DNA of 64,000 nucleotides from Bradyrhizobium aeschynomenes (lineage in GTDB: Bacteria; Pseudomonadota; Alphaproteobacteria; Rhizobiales; Xanthobacteraceae). The position numbers and the translations under genes are program-made. Below the pieces are notes generated by a model. That model worked only from the letters and a program-made list of their open reading frames with translations, searched no databases and was not told where the DNA came from. Numbering within the stretch: the first letter of the stretch is position 1; each line of letters opens with the position of its first letter. Location: contig NZ_JABFDM010000004.1 in assembly GCF_013178945.1 (NCBI RefSeq), positions 372,001 through 436,000 of the forward strand. The letters are read 5' to 3'. Shown one piece after another: positions 49,634-58,333 of the stretch.

Positions 49634-50110
49634 GGGTTTTTGCGGTCGCCAAGTTGATCGGGGTTGCCTGATTGCTGCGACGGCTTTGGATCATCGGAGC
49701 AGGCGGGGCGCTAACTCCAGCGACACGTTGAGAGAACCAATCATAGCATGGTCTGTAGCAATTCTTCGGTCTGAGCAATCGAACGCCCGCGAGCCATGCA
49801 GGGCAGCGATTGGCATCCGTAAGCATTTTGGGCACAAATTGGCCACACGGACCGGGTTGATCACGTGTGGCCTTTTCTGCGATGCGGTAAGTCTCTGATA
49901 ACGCGGTGAGTTTGGTGAGCGCGCCGGGACTCGAACCCGGGACCCCATGATTAAAAGTCACATGGTCAATCTGCTTGGACCATGTCTGCGCGATACGTTG
50001 CATCGACACGCCAACCGTCTCTCGGGTTAGCGAAATCGCGTCCATCGTTGCCGGTGCCGGCAGCTCTTTCGTTCCATAAAAACGGCGCGCTTCCACTTGT
50101 CGCTGTATAT
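49634..50110. other. Non-coding region with tRNA-Lys fragment
   Basis: 476 bp without a supported gene. It contains the tRNA-Lys 3' fragment and next to it a perfect 8-bp pair ACATGGTC (49960-49967) / GACCATGT (49978-49985) with a 10-nt loop. Confidence 0.5.
49913..49961 (-). pseudogene. tRNA-Lys(TTT) 3' half
   Basis: On the minus strand: anticodon loop CTTTTAA (TTT) with a weak but complete five-pair stem, variable loop, T-arm CCGGG-TTCGAGT-CCCGG, acceptor 3' strand CGCGCTC, discriminator A and CCA. The D-arm and 5' acceptor strand are missing; the upstream bases form an unrelated hairpin instead. This is what an attachment-site remnant of an element that targeted tRNA-Lys would look like. 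Confidence 0.7.
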
Positions 50111-50314
50111 TCATTGTTCTCTGTCTGGGCGCCATCCAGCTGGATCTGCAATCCAGCGGTCGATATCGGATTCATGCCAGCCCGAGCCGTGGGTGCTGAT
50201 TTTGAGCTGGGCCGGGAACGTGCCCTCGGCGATCTTGCGGTAGATCGTGGACCGGGACAGGCCGGTTCTGGCGAGGACAGTTTTCATCCGGATGATACGG
50301 TCTGGTTCGCGCAC
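50111..50314 (-). CDS. AlpA-type helix-turn-helix regulator
   Basis: 67 residues from a GTG at 50314; the longer frame reads into the relaxase end. MKTVLARTGLSRSTIYRKIAEGTFPAQLKI plus GWHESDIDRWIAD is the AlpA/MerR-like winged fold of phage and island activators, which often switch on excision or mobilisation genes. It lies 127 bp downstream of the relaxase gene on the same strand. Confidence 0.8.
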   Translation of the reverse strand: MREPDRIIRMKTVLARTGLSRSTIYRKIAEGTFPAQLKISTHGSGWHESDIDRWIADPAGWRPDREQ

Positions 50315-50441
50315 GGTGGCGATGCCTCTTGCCGGCTGTTTCTGAAAACTTCTGAGGCCAGACAGGCACACATTTGCGGATAGACAAGAGGATCTCGCAG
50401 GTCGCCGGGTGTGGCGTAGGAACGGCGGCAAACGGGATGAA

Positions 50442-53400
50442 TCAGATCCCGAGGCCCCGGCCACGGCCGAGGTCGATGCCATGGGTGAACGCCAATTCCT
50501 GACCGAGCCGGCGGCCCGATTCGAAGGCGATGCCAAGATCCTGCTTGCGGCTCGCGAGCATCGATTCCAGCTGTGGATCGCGTTCGAGGCTTTTGGCCAT
50601 ATCGCCCATGGCTGTGCGCGTGGCCTTGTAGCCGGTCATGTCGCCCGCTTGATACAGGCTCCGACTGATCTGTTCGAGCTTCTGCCAGCGCTCGACAAAG
50701 CGGTCGGCGCGGCGGCTCGGATCGATGCGCAATTCGGTCTCGAGCTGCAGCGCGCGCACAGCGCGGCCGACCTGGCCAATAGCCGCCTCACGGGCCAGTT
50801 CCGGGTTCTGCTTGTAGGCGGCTTCGGCGTCGTGCGAGCCATAGGGCCGCACCGCCTCGAAGGCTTGGCGGGCCGTCTGCAGCTCTTTCAACTGCTCGGG
50901 GTTTGCCCTGGCACCCGTGTCCTGGGTCGCGAAGATCGCGTTCACGGCGCGGGCGTGGCGCACCAGGGCCCGAGTCCGCACGCGGCGCGCTTCCGCTTCC
51001 GGTTCTTCCGCGACTGTCCTTTCCGGCGCTTCGATTTCTCGACGCTCGGCGGGCGTACTGCTCCTTTCCCGTTCCGGCGCTTGCCGCTCCGACCTCAGCT
51101 CGCCGTCCTGACGAGGCACATCTCCAGGCGAGCGAATGCCGTCGAACATGTCTCGCAGCTTCTCCGGCACCACCTTGCGCAAGATCTCGACCACGCGCTC
51201 GCGAAAGCTGATCCCGCGCCGCTCGGCGTAGCTCCGAACCGGATCGGCATGCTCGTAATCCGAGGCCATGTCCTTGGCGCGATGGCGCGACAGGGCGCGA
51301 ACCAGCCGATCGTCATCGGCAAAATCATCGCGGCCATGGTGCAGGTCCACGCCATCGCGGTGCCGCGATAGCGCAACATAGCTGCTGTGGGCATCCATCC
51401 CTGGCGTCGCCAGCACATGGACGCGGTCGACAGTCATACCCTGCGCCTTGTGGATCGTCGCCGCATAGCCATGGTCGATCCGGTCGTAATCCTTGAGGTC
51501 GAAGCGCACAGATCGGCCATCGTCAGTCTGCACTGTCATGGATTGCGCACTGACTTGCTCCATGGTTCCGAGCGTGCCGTTCTTCACGCCAAGACCGCGT
51601 TCGTTCTGCAGGAACATGACTCGGTCTCCGCGGGCAAAAGTTCTTGCGCCGCGATCGACCGTCACACGCACCTCGTCGCCCAGATCGCCAGCGGCCCGCA
51701 TCCGTTCGCGTGCTGCCTCGTTCAGCGCACGGACTTCGTCATTGGTGTGGGTGAGAATGATCCGGCTCAGGTCCGGCGATGTCTTCCGGTCGCGATCCCA
51801 GCGCTCGATCAGATCGCCGCGCGCCTGCTCTCGGCTCGGGGCCTCGTGCACCATGCCGTGGGCGCGGTAGACCTCAAGCGCATGGCCCACTTTGCCGGTC
51901 GCGAGGTCGCGCGTGGCGTCACGCTGCCAGTGCTCCCGTTGGCGGCGCACCTCTCCAATCTCCGCGCCGCTGTGACGCTCATGGATCGACCGGAACGCCG
52001 CGCCGGCCTCGATCGCTTGCAACTGTTGCGGATCGCCGACCAGTACCACTTTTGCGCCAGCATCGGCCGCATGGGACAACACGCGCTCGAGCTGGCGCGT
52101 GCCCACCATGCCGGCCTCGTCGATGACAAGCACATCACGGTTCGTGAGCCCGTCGCGCCCCTGTTCCCAGCCATGCTCCAGACTGGCAATGGTGCGCGAC
52201 GCAATGCCAGATCCGCCTTCGAGGTTTTCCGCGGCAATGCCGGACAGCGCTACGCCCCGGACCCCAAAGCCTGCCGCTTCCCAGGCCTCCCGCGCCACCC
52301 CCAACAACGCGCTCTTTCCCGTCCCGGCATGGCCGATGACGACGCTCAGATCGCGCCCGTGCGTGACATTCGCTAGTGCCTCTGCCTGTTCAGCCGAAAG
52401 CACCAGGCCTCGCGCTTCCGCGCGCGTCAAGGCGGCTCGCCGGTCCACGTTGCGAACCGCATGGCGCTCCCGTTTCGCCATCCGTTCAGCAGCTCGGTGC
52501 AGCCGCTGTTCGACCTCGATCATTCCGCGCGTGGTGAACCGATCCTCGCCGCGGGTGTCCTTGCCGAGTTCGACCAGATTGGGCGCTCCCCGCATCACGC
52601 CCATCACCTCGTTGAACTGGTCGAGTCCGTCACTGTGTCGGTGCGCGAACTTGGCGAGGTCGCGGCGTGTGAAGGTCGATTGCTGCTGGGTGATGGCGTC
52701 CAACCCAAGCGAGGGATCGGCGATGATCCTCGCGCCATTGTTCCGTGCGATCTCGCGGTGCATCTCGGCGCGGTCGGCCTTACCGCCTTCGCCTCCGATG
52801 CCCTGCACCTCGATCCGCTTGGCTGGCGCACCAATCTGGCTCTGTGGCTCCAGCGCGATGCCCTGGGCTTCCAGACTGCGATTGTCGATCCGCGCGTCAA
52901 TGTCGCGCTCGGCCAGCCGCTCATTGGCAAGCTCGGCCCAGCGCTTCCGCCAGCGCTCAACCACTTCGGTGCGATTCCAGCCTCGTACCTTTTGGCCGAA
53001 TCCGTTCTCGTCGACTGCGCGCATGGTCAGCATGACATGGGCATGAGGCTTGGGCATACCGTCCTCGGCCCTGTCCCAATGCACATTGAGGTCGGCGATC
53101 ATGCCGAGACCGACAAACTCGCTCCGGACAAAGTCCCTGGCGAGCTCGATGCCCTGCGCTTCACTCAGCTCGCGCGGAAGGGCAAACTCCACCTCGCGGG
53201 CCAGCTGAGAATCTTTACGGACTTCGGACGCCTCGACAGCATTCCAAAGCCGCTCGCGATCGCCCCATCGGGCCGGCGCGTTCTCCGGCAGCATCACCTC
53301 GGAATGGACGACGCCGCGCTTTCCGGAAAAATCCTGCTCACGGCCGAGCCGCTCGTCACGCAGCCGCGAGGCAGAGCGGTAGGCCGCCGACGCCACCGCG

Positions 53401-53453
53401 CTGCTCCCGGCCTTCCGGCCAATGACCTTGACGTGAAGATGATAGATCGCCAT
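50442..53453 (-). CDS. traA: Ti-type conjugative relaxase/helicase TraA (MOBQ)
   Basis: 1003 residues from the ATG at 53453. The N-terminal MobA/MobL nicking domain has Tyr25 in SAVASAAYRSA, matching the catalytic Tyr of the RSF1010 MobA, and the metal His triad His125, His137, His139 (NVHWDR, then KPHAHVML). The middle holds a TraI/RecD2-like helicase: Walker A GHAGTGKSALL near residue 370, Walker B VIDEAGMV, VVLVGDPQQLQAIEAG, GYAATIHKAQGMTVDRVHV and VALSRHRDGV. A charged C-terminal region follows. It should nick oriT and unwind the strand for transfer. It is divergent from traC/traD across the oriT. No TraG or VirB-type gene is in the island. Confidence 0.94.
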   Translation of the reverse strand: MAIYHLHVKVIGRKAGSSAVASAAYRSASRLRDERLGREQDFSGKRGVVHSEVMLPENAPARWGDRERLWNAVEASEVRKDSQLAREVEFALPRELSEAQGIELARDFVRSEFVGLGMIADLNVHWDRAEDGMPKPHAHVMLTMRAVDENGFGQKVRGWNRTEVVERWRKRWAELANERLAERDIDARIDNRSLEAQGIALEPQSQIGAPAKRIEVQGIGGEGGKADRAEMHREIARNNGARIIADPSLGLDAITQQQSTFTRRDLAKFAHRHSDGLDQFNEVMGVMRGAPNLVELGKDTRGEDRFTTRGMIEVEQRLHRAAERMAKRERHAVRNVDRRAALTRAEARGLVLSAEQAEALANVTHGRDLSVVIGHAGTGKSALLGVAREAWEAAGFGVRGVALSGIAAENLEGGSGIASRTIASLEHGWEQGRDGLTNRDVLVIDEAGMVGTRQLERVLSHAADAGAKVVLVGDPQQLQAIEAGAAFRSIHERHSGAEIGEVRRQREHWQRDATRDLATGKVGHALEVYRAHGMVHEAPSREQARGDLIERWDRDRKTSPDLSRIILTHTNDEVRALNEAARERMRAAGDLGDEVRVTVDRGARTFARGDRVMFLQNERGLGVKNGTLGTMEQVSAQSMTVQTDDGRSVRFDLKDYDRIDHGYAATIHKAQGMTVDRVHVLATPGMDAHSSYVALSRHRDGVDLHHGRDDFADDDRLVRALSRHRAKDMASDYEHADPVRSYAERRGISFRERVVEILRKVVPEKLRDMFDGIRSPGDVPRQDGELRSERQAPERERSSTPAERREIEAPERTVAEEPEAEARRVRTRALVRHARAVNAIFATQDTGARANPEQLKELQTARQAFEAVRPYGSHDAEAAYKQNPELAREAAIGQVGRAVRALQLETELRIDPSRRADRFVERWQKLEQISRSLYQAGDMTGYKATRTAMGDMAKSLERDPQLESMLASRKQDLGIAFESGRRLGQELAFTHGIDLGRGRGLGI

Positions 53454-53482
53454 CGCGACCCAATCACTGACACAGCGAAGCG

Positions 53483-53535
53483 TACGTCGGAACGACGTAT
53501 AAGCGCGCCCTCCCTCGAAAAAATCTCGGGAGGGA
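53483..53535 (+). other. oriT: Origin of transfer (oriT, RSF1010/Ti type)
   Basis: A perfect 7-bp inverted repeat TACGTCG-GAA-CGACGTA (53483-53499) is directly followed by TAAGCGCGCCCT, close to the nic consensus TAAGTGCGCCCT of MOBQ systems. A second hairpin (CCCTCCC / GGGAGGG) follows. It lies in the 170-bp gap between the divergent traA and traC genes, as in Ti plasmids. Confidence 0.85.
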
Positions 53536-53623
53536 CTACGCCGTCTCAAGCCATCCTAACGACCTTACAGCATTGTGCAGGATGTCGAGCTATCCTTTCG
53601 CCATCCAACTCGCGGAGACTAGG

Positions 53624-53950
53624 ATGCGCAAACCAAGGGACTTTGATGCGGACCTGAAGGCACTCGAAGACAAAGCGCGCGGGCTGAAAAATCGCAAGGT
53701 GCGCCAGCTCGGCGAACTCGTTATCGCCACAGGAGCTGATGCTCTCAGCGCCGATGAATTGGCCGGCGCGCTGATCGTGCTGGCCGAGACGAAGGAGGCC
53801 GGAAGGAGGGAGGCGTGGGCCCGGCGAGGGGCCGCGTTTTTTCAAGGCCGCGCGCGACGAGCTGCGCCAGCAATTGATCGCAATGTGGAAAGCGCACCGA
53901 CGCCACCTAGTGGCACGCAGCCGTTATCAAGCCGAAAGGGCGCGACATGA
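53624..53950 (+). CDS. traC: Conjugal transfer protein TraC-like
   Basis: 108 residues from the ATG at 53624. KPRDFDADLKALEDKARGLKNRKVRQLGELVIATGADALSADEL, then ETKEAGRREAWARRGAAFFQ, match the small TraC-type proteins coded next to Ti-type oriT and thought to act in the relaxosome. The C-terminal 35 residues are Pro/Ser/Arg-rich. It ends 1 bp before the traD-like ATG. Confidence 0.8.
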   Translation: MRKPRDFDADLKALEDKARGLKNRKVRQLGELVIATGADALSADELAGALIVLAETKEAGRREAWARRGAAFFQGRARRAAPAIDRNVESAPTPPSGTQPLSSRKGAT

Positions 53951-53951
53951 C

Positions 53952-54188
53952 ATGCGCACGTGGCAGGTCGAACGCCGCAAGCGTACGCGGCATCTCATCG
54001 AGCTTGGCGGTCTCGTCGTCAAAGCCGGGATAGTTGATCTGACCGGCGACAATCGCGCCACGATTCTCGGCGCGCTGATTTGGATTGCCGAAAAACTCAA
54101 CGGCGATCAGGGCGAACGAGCCCGCGCGCTCTGGGCTGCAAAGGGAAAGAAGGCACTCGACCAGGACACTTTAGCCCGGGACGGCTAA
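53952..54188 (+). CDS. traD: Conjugal transfer protein TraD-like
   Basis: 78 residues from the ATG at 53952. RTRHLIELGGLVVKAGIVDLTGDNRATILGAL is the signature of the small TraD proteins coded with TraC in Ti-type transfer regions (distinct from the large F-type TraD ATPase). A longer start at 53883 would overlap traC. Its role in transfer is accessory and poorly defined. Confidence 0.82.
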   Translation: MRTWQVERRKRTRHLIELGGLVVKAGIVDLTGDNRATILGALIWIAEKLNGDQGERARALWAAKGKKALDQDTLARDG

Positions 54189-54584
54189 ACCTGAGCTAAG
54201 TGATTGTAGGGCACGTTGGTCCCACCGCTGGTACGCCCATCCCGACCTAGATGGGCGACCGCAATAACTTCTTACATTTTGCGAACTCGCAACATTACAG
54301 CGGCCCCTGGCCTGCGCCGCCCGGGTGTAGGGGGGAGCCGCAACTGCACGTGCAGTGTACGCACCATCCAGTTCGTTGAGGCTGCCGTAGTGCATTGCCG
54401 AGGGAACGCAAGTCGAGAGCAGAAAGTCGGCCGTGGAAGCAGTCCTTGTGCGATATTCCTACGCCAGCCCGCCGGCGAAAGCCTCATGTCGAAGAAGAGA
54501 CATACCTCCCTGCGTAAAGTTTGCGATTTGTGCTGCGAACTGCTCCACGTTCGACATTGGGGCCTGCGGTCAAAAAAGGGACGG
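54189..54584. other. Non-coding region between traD and the DUF4238-type gene
   Basis: About 395 bp with no supported gene. It contains the 14-bp palindrome at 54343-54356 and a C/G-rich stretch; it separates convergent transfer and cargo transcripts. Confidence 0.4.
54343..54356. promoter_or_regulatory. Perfect 14-bp palindrome
   Basis: ACTGCACGTGCAGT is a perfect palindrome in non-coding DNA. It is a candidate regulator-binding site; no partner has been identified. Confidence 0.4.
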
Positions 54585-55871
54585 CTAAAGGCCGTTGCGA
54601 TCGAGACGCTTGCCTAATTCTCTCATGCTGGCACCGCGGTGAACCACGCGGAACCAGCCATCGGCGGTGTTTCCAAAGGGCTCGATCATAGCAGCGCCTA
54701 TCGCGCGCATGGGGCGTCCATCCGTATAGAGTTCGGCACGGAGCATGCCTCGATCCAATGCCATTTGGGCCAACAATGAGACTTGGTCGGTGCGAGCGGT
54801 GATACCTTCTCCGTAAGGATCGATCTCCTCGATTGTGAGCATCCCGTGGTCGGCGGGACCTTGGACGACAAGGTACGTTCCTGACGGCATCCCTGACCGT
54901 CGTTTAGGCGGCCGTCCCATGTCGCCTAACGTCAGGTGTGCCTTGACGGAACGAAGGTGGGGTTGCCGTTCCAATGCTTCGCGCGTGCGATCGAATGTGT
55001 CGGCGGCCGCGTAGAGGTATCGCGCGCTGTGAACCGTTTGCTGATGGTTAAGGGACAGGACCGCCTCTTCATCAATATCGATCGGGTTGCCAGACCTGAG
55101 TCCGTCTCGGTATCGGAGCACTCGCTCCTTCTGATCTGCCGCCAGACCTGCCTGCTCAGCGAGCTCATAGCGCTTCACAATGGTCGGGCAGTGCAAAGCT
55201 ATTGCGATTTCTGGTGAAATGGGTAGGACGACCAGTATGCCGTGCGAAGTAAGTCCGAGCTCCCCATAGGGAAAGGCATTAATCAGCGCGATGGGATGAT
55301 CAGAGATTATGAATTGGTGGCTTCCATTCGCTCGGTACAAGGCGGGGTGCAGGCGCAGAAGCGCGACGCCTTGTTCGCTGCGATGAAGGAATGTCCGTAC
55401 TGCGCCGAGGCGCAGCGATGTATCTGATGGTGCCACCATGGTCGGATCCTGATCAGGATCGTAGCCGAGCTGTCGTGCGATATCCCGAAGCCGATCAGCG
55501 AGGTGCGCCGGCGTGGTCCGACTGAAATGCGTGCGAAGCATCTGCGTGGCGAACAAGTCGGCCAAAGCATGCCGGTCATTTTCGGATAGCCAAGCCACCG
55601 ACTTGCGCGACAGGATCTCCGCGATAAGCCAAGCGGACCGGGTATCGACTTTCTGGAATAGATCTTCGAAGTTCCACTTCCTGGCGCCGACACTGACGGT
55701 GTTGAAGTCGTTCTCTGAGCCAGCGTTCAGGATGGAGGTTCGGAACGAGCGATCGGTTTGTTTGTCGAGCACGTAGAGAAAACGTTGCTCCGGATCCGCG
55801 GAGAAATTCCGAAGCTGCGCCTGAGGTACGAAGTGGTGCTTTTTGGAAGGTCGATTCATTGCTGTGGCCAT
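54585..55871 (-). CDS. DUF4238 domain protein
   Basis: 428 residues from the ATG at 55871; ATG 55859 is an alternative. The N-terminus KKHHFVPQAQLRNFSAD is the His-His-Pro signature of DUF4238, and the middle contains FATQMLRTHFSRT, HQFIISDHPIALINAF and LNHQQTVHSARYLYAA with further conserved His and Asp. The family is widespread in bacteria and uncharacterised; conserved His residues suggest a metal-dependent enzyme. It lies 15 bp after the CoiA-like nuclease gene on the same strand, so the two form an operon. Confidence 0.75.
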   Translation of the reverse strand: MATAMNRPSKKHHFVPQAQLRNFSADPEQRFLYVLDKQTDRSFRTSILNAGSENDFNTVSVGARKWNFEDLFQKVDTRSAWLIAEILSRKSVAWLSENDRHALADLFATQMLRTHFSRTTPAHLADRLRDIARQLGYDPDQDPTMVAPSDTSLRLGAVRTFLHRSEQGVALLRLHPALYRANGSHQFIISDHPIALINAFPYGELGLTSHGILVVLPISPEIAIALHCPTIVKRYELAEQAGLAADQKERVLRYRDGLRSGNPIDIDEEAVLSLNHQQTVHSARYLYAAADTFDRTREALERQPHLRSVKAHLTLGDMGRPPKRRSGMPSGTYLVVQGPADHGMLTIEEIDPYGEGITARTDQVSLLAQMALDRGMLRAELYTDGRPMRAIGAAMIEPFGNTADGWFRVVHRGASMRELGKRLDRNGL

Positions 55872-55886
55872 ATAAGATCCGAGCGC

Positions 55887-57752
55887 CTATCGACGCGAAC
55901 GTTTCGTGGGTAGCAGCTCAACACACCTTTGTTTGGTGACGTCATCAATCGTGAACTCTTCTGGTGATTTTCCGCCGAGTTCCCGCCTCCTGCCTCGCAT
56001 CCATAAGACAGCTCGCGCCTCGTCATAATACCGAGACTGTGCGAGGACGGCCAGCTCGGCCACGGCTTTTGCCTTCCGCTTGCTCGCTCGGTGCTGAATC
56101 TCAATCTCTCGTGCTCGGGAATGGAGCGCCCGGAGCGCATCGTCGCGACCAGCCTCGCTATCTGAAGCGACCTCGATGGGAGGACGCCCTCCAGTGATTG
56201 AGTTTAACGTCACAAGCCAGATTTCCGCTTCCCCGCCGAGCTGTCGAAGCGCGCGATTTCGAAAATCGTCGATCCGCGTAGCTTGGTCTGCAGCGATTCT
56301 CGCTTGATTGTCGCTTTGACGTTTCGCTTCTTCTGCATGCTTGCGCTCGAGTGCACGCGCCAGGGCGCCATGGTAGGGAAGCCCAATCAGATCCAGGCGT
56401 TCTCGCGGCGAGAACCGGATTCGGGTCGCGACATTGTCAAGGTCGTTCGTAAACGATCGCCACAGGGTTTCATCGAAGTCGACTGCTTCACGAGGTGAAT
56501 GGCCGCGTTCCAGGAGCATTGAATTGCACCATTGTTCAAATGCGAAAGCAGCGGTCTCGTCTGCTGGAAGAGTGGCGATAAGCTTCTCAACTAACTGACG
56601 GAGCTCGCGCGTACGTTTGACCGGTCGCGCGCGGAGCTCGCGCGCCTTATCGACCCGCGCCAGTAGGGTATGCGAGGGCCGCCAAATCTCAGTCGGGCCG
56701 GAATGAACGAAGCCAAGGCGTTCGAGTCGAGTTAGATATGCTTCGACGGCCCCGAATGGGGAATTGAACGGAATCCCAGACGCTCGCACGTCGCATGCGA
56801 TTTCACCAGAAATGTCAGCAAACGATGTGTCGAGCCATCGTCTGCTTCGGAGTGCCGCGAGTCCATTCCGAGCTCGGAAAGGCGCTTTCCTTGAAGCGAG
56901 CAATGCTTCTAGAACAGCCGCTTGCCATTCCGCAACGGCCACTGTGAAGCAACCGGCCCCATTTACCGGCAGATTGATGAGGTCGGCGAGGCCATTTTTC
57001 CGGGCCGCGACCTCGGAGGTCCCGCTTCCCGGGACCTTTGACGGTGAACGATGGCAATAAGAGATGCGATAATGTTCGATTTGCGCACGGTTTTCCTCCG
57101 CTCGCCGCAGCGCCCGCGCTTCGAGGCGTGCGCGGGCTTCACGTTCCCGCGGATTGTGCAGCCATTTACGCGGTGCGTCGTATAGTATCTTGTCGCCGAT
57201 CTCTCTGAGATTGTGGTCGCGGTATTGCGAAAGGTCGATCTCAATTGCGCCCACATCCATCGCTCGGATCCGTGCGATCTTTTCCGCCTCGCAGGGATGT
57301 GTCACTTTGAATTCTACAATGAGCCGGCGGTCGCGTAATACTAACACGACGTCAGGAATGATCTGCCCATCTTTGGTTTCCAGGATTGCTCGATCGAAAG
57401 CACGCTTCGCCGCCCGGACGACAACTTCGCGGTTTCTCTGCTGCTCCACGACCTGCGCTGGCAGAGTGATTTCCAGGCGATCGTTCAAAATACTTTTCGC
57501 GAATTTGTGGAGGGCTGTCTCGCCGGCAGAGATGCACGATGTGCCATTTGTCTGCGTATGATGCGCAAAATGGTGCGCCTGCACATCTCCCTTTTTCGCA
57601 ACCATCGGTCTTCCGCAACCGGGGCACACGCAGTGGCAGCCAAGCCCAGAGACGACCTCGTCTATATGCAGCAGCCGACCGTCAGCGGCCTCGGCAACGA
57701 AAGCGCCGCCGTGTTCAGTACAGGCGAACAGTTCTCGCAAGCGAATACACAT
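55887..57752 (-). CDS. CoiA-like PD-(D/E)XK nuclease
   Basis: 621 residues. An N-terminal zinc element has Cys39, 41, 43 and 46 and His60/61 and 64/65 (CVCPGCGRPM, then VQAHHFAHH), followed by GETALHKFAKSIL and the nuclease core IPDVVLVLRDRRLIVEFKVTH, in which Asp134, Glu147 and Lys149 form the D-(X)n-ExK site. This is the order in competence protein CoiA. The long C-terminal half is helical and rich in Arg and Glu. In an island with no other competence genes it is more likely a defence or DNA-processing nuclease (inference). It precedes the DUF4238 gene in the same transcript. Confidence 0.75.
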   Translation of the reverse strand: MCIRLRELFACTEHGGAFVAEAADGRLLHIDEVVSGLGCHCVCPGCGRPMVAKKGDVQAHHFAHHTQTNGTSCISAGETALHKFAKSILNDRLEITLPAQVVEQQRNREVVVRAAKRAFDRAILETKDGQIIPDVVLVLRDRRLIVEFKVTHPCEAEKIARIRAMDVGAIEIDLSQYRDHNLREIGDKILYDAPRKWLHNPREREARARLEARALRRAEENRAQIEHYRISYCHRSPSKVPGSGTSEVAARKNGLADLINLPVNGAGCFTVAVAEWQAAVLEALLASRKAPFRARNGLAALRSRRWLDTSFADISGEIACDVRASGIPFNSPFGAVEAYLTRLERLGFVHSGPTEIWRPSHTLLARVDKARELRARPVKRTRELRQLVEKLIATLPADETAAFAFEQWCNSMLLERGHSPREAVDFDETLWRSFTNDLDNVATRIRFSPRERLDLIGLPYHGALARALERKHAEEAKRQSDNQARIAADQATRIDDFRNRALRQLGGEAEIWLVTLNSITGGRPPIEVASDSEAGRDDALRALHSRAREIEIQHRASKRKAKAVAELAVLAQSRYYDEARAVLWMRGRRRELGGKSPEEFTIDDVTKQRCVELLPTKRSRR

Positions 57753-58333
57753 TACCGGAACGAATCAGTGGGCTTAGGTCCAACTATAGCGGGGATAAGG
57801 CGCATCACTTAACCCATCATGCATAGGCCACCAAGTCCCGAACGGGCCGCGCCCGTGTCCTCCGGAGACCCAGCGTAGAACCTTTGCTTCGGGGCAAGGC
57901 GTGCCCCGGCCGCAGCAGAAAAGCTAGCAGGTCGCCGCGCCGTGCAGATGTTTCCGCCGGGAACGCCGAAGTTTCCTCTCCCGACTGGCTACGATAGGCA
58001 TGTCAGCGCTCGCGGCGTCTTCCACTATCGACCGGAGCGAATACCAAGCTCTCTAATTGAGAGTTCGAGCCGCGTCGACCCCGAGAACGAGTTCTTAAAC
58101 CTGGGACCATTTCTAGGGGCAACGTCGTCGACCGGGTGAATGCAGGCGAGCAGCGTCTGTGCCTGACCGAGCGTGCAGCCAAGCGAAGGGGAATTCGCAG
58201 CGCTGCGGCAACCGCCAGTGCAATCCCCGTTCAGCGGCAATATTTCGAGACAACGAAGGAGCCGAACAGCTCAATTGAGATCCGCGGACTCGTGGATGTC
58301 TTGGCTCAACGATTGGACAGCTTACTAGGTTAC
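57753..58333. other. Non-coding stretch upstream of nuclease gene
   Basis: About 580 bp. Its left end should hold the promoter of the CoiA-like/DUF4238 operon. The rest has no supported gene; a frame at 58136-58345 has no recognisable features. Confidence 0.4.

Noticed and set aside
49913..49961. Calling this an intact tRNA-Lys gene
   Set aside because: The D-arm and the 5' acceptor strand are absent; an unrelated hairpin takes their place.
49966..50175. 69-residue frame between the tRNA-Lys fragment and the AlpA-type gene
   Set aside because: Overlaps the AlpA-type gene and lacks a ribosome site or recognisable features.
51387..53657. Plus-strand frames opposite the TraA relaxase
   Set aside because: They mirror a well-supported 1003-residue relaxase and show no family features.
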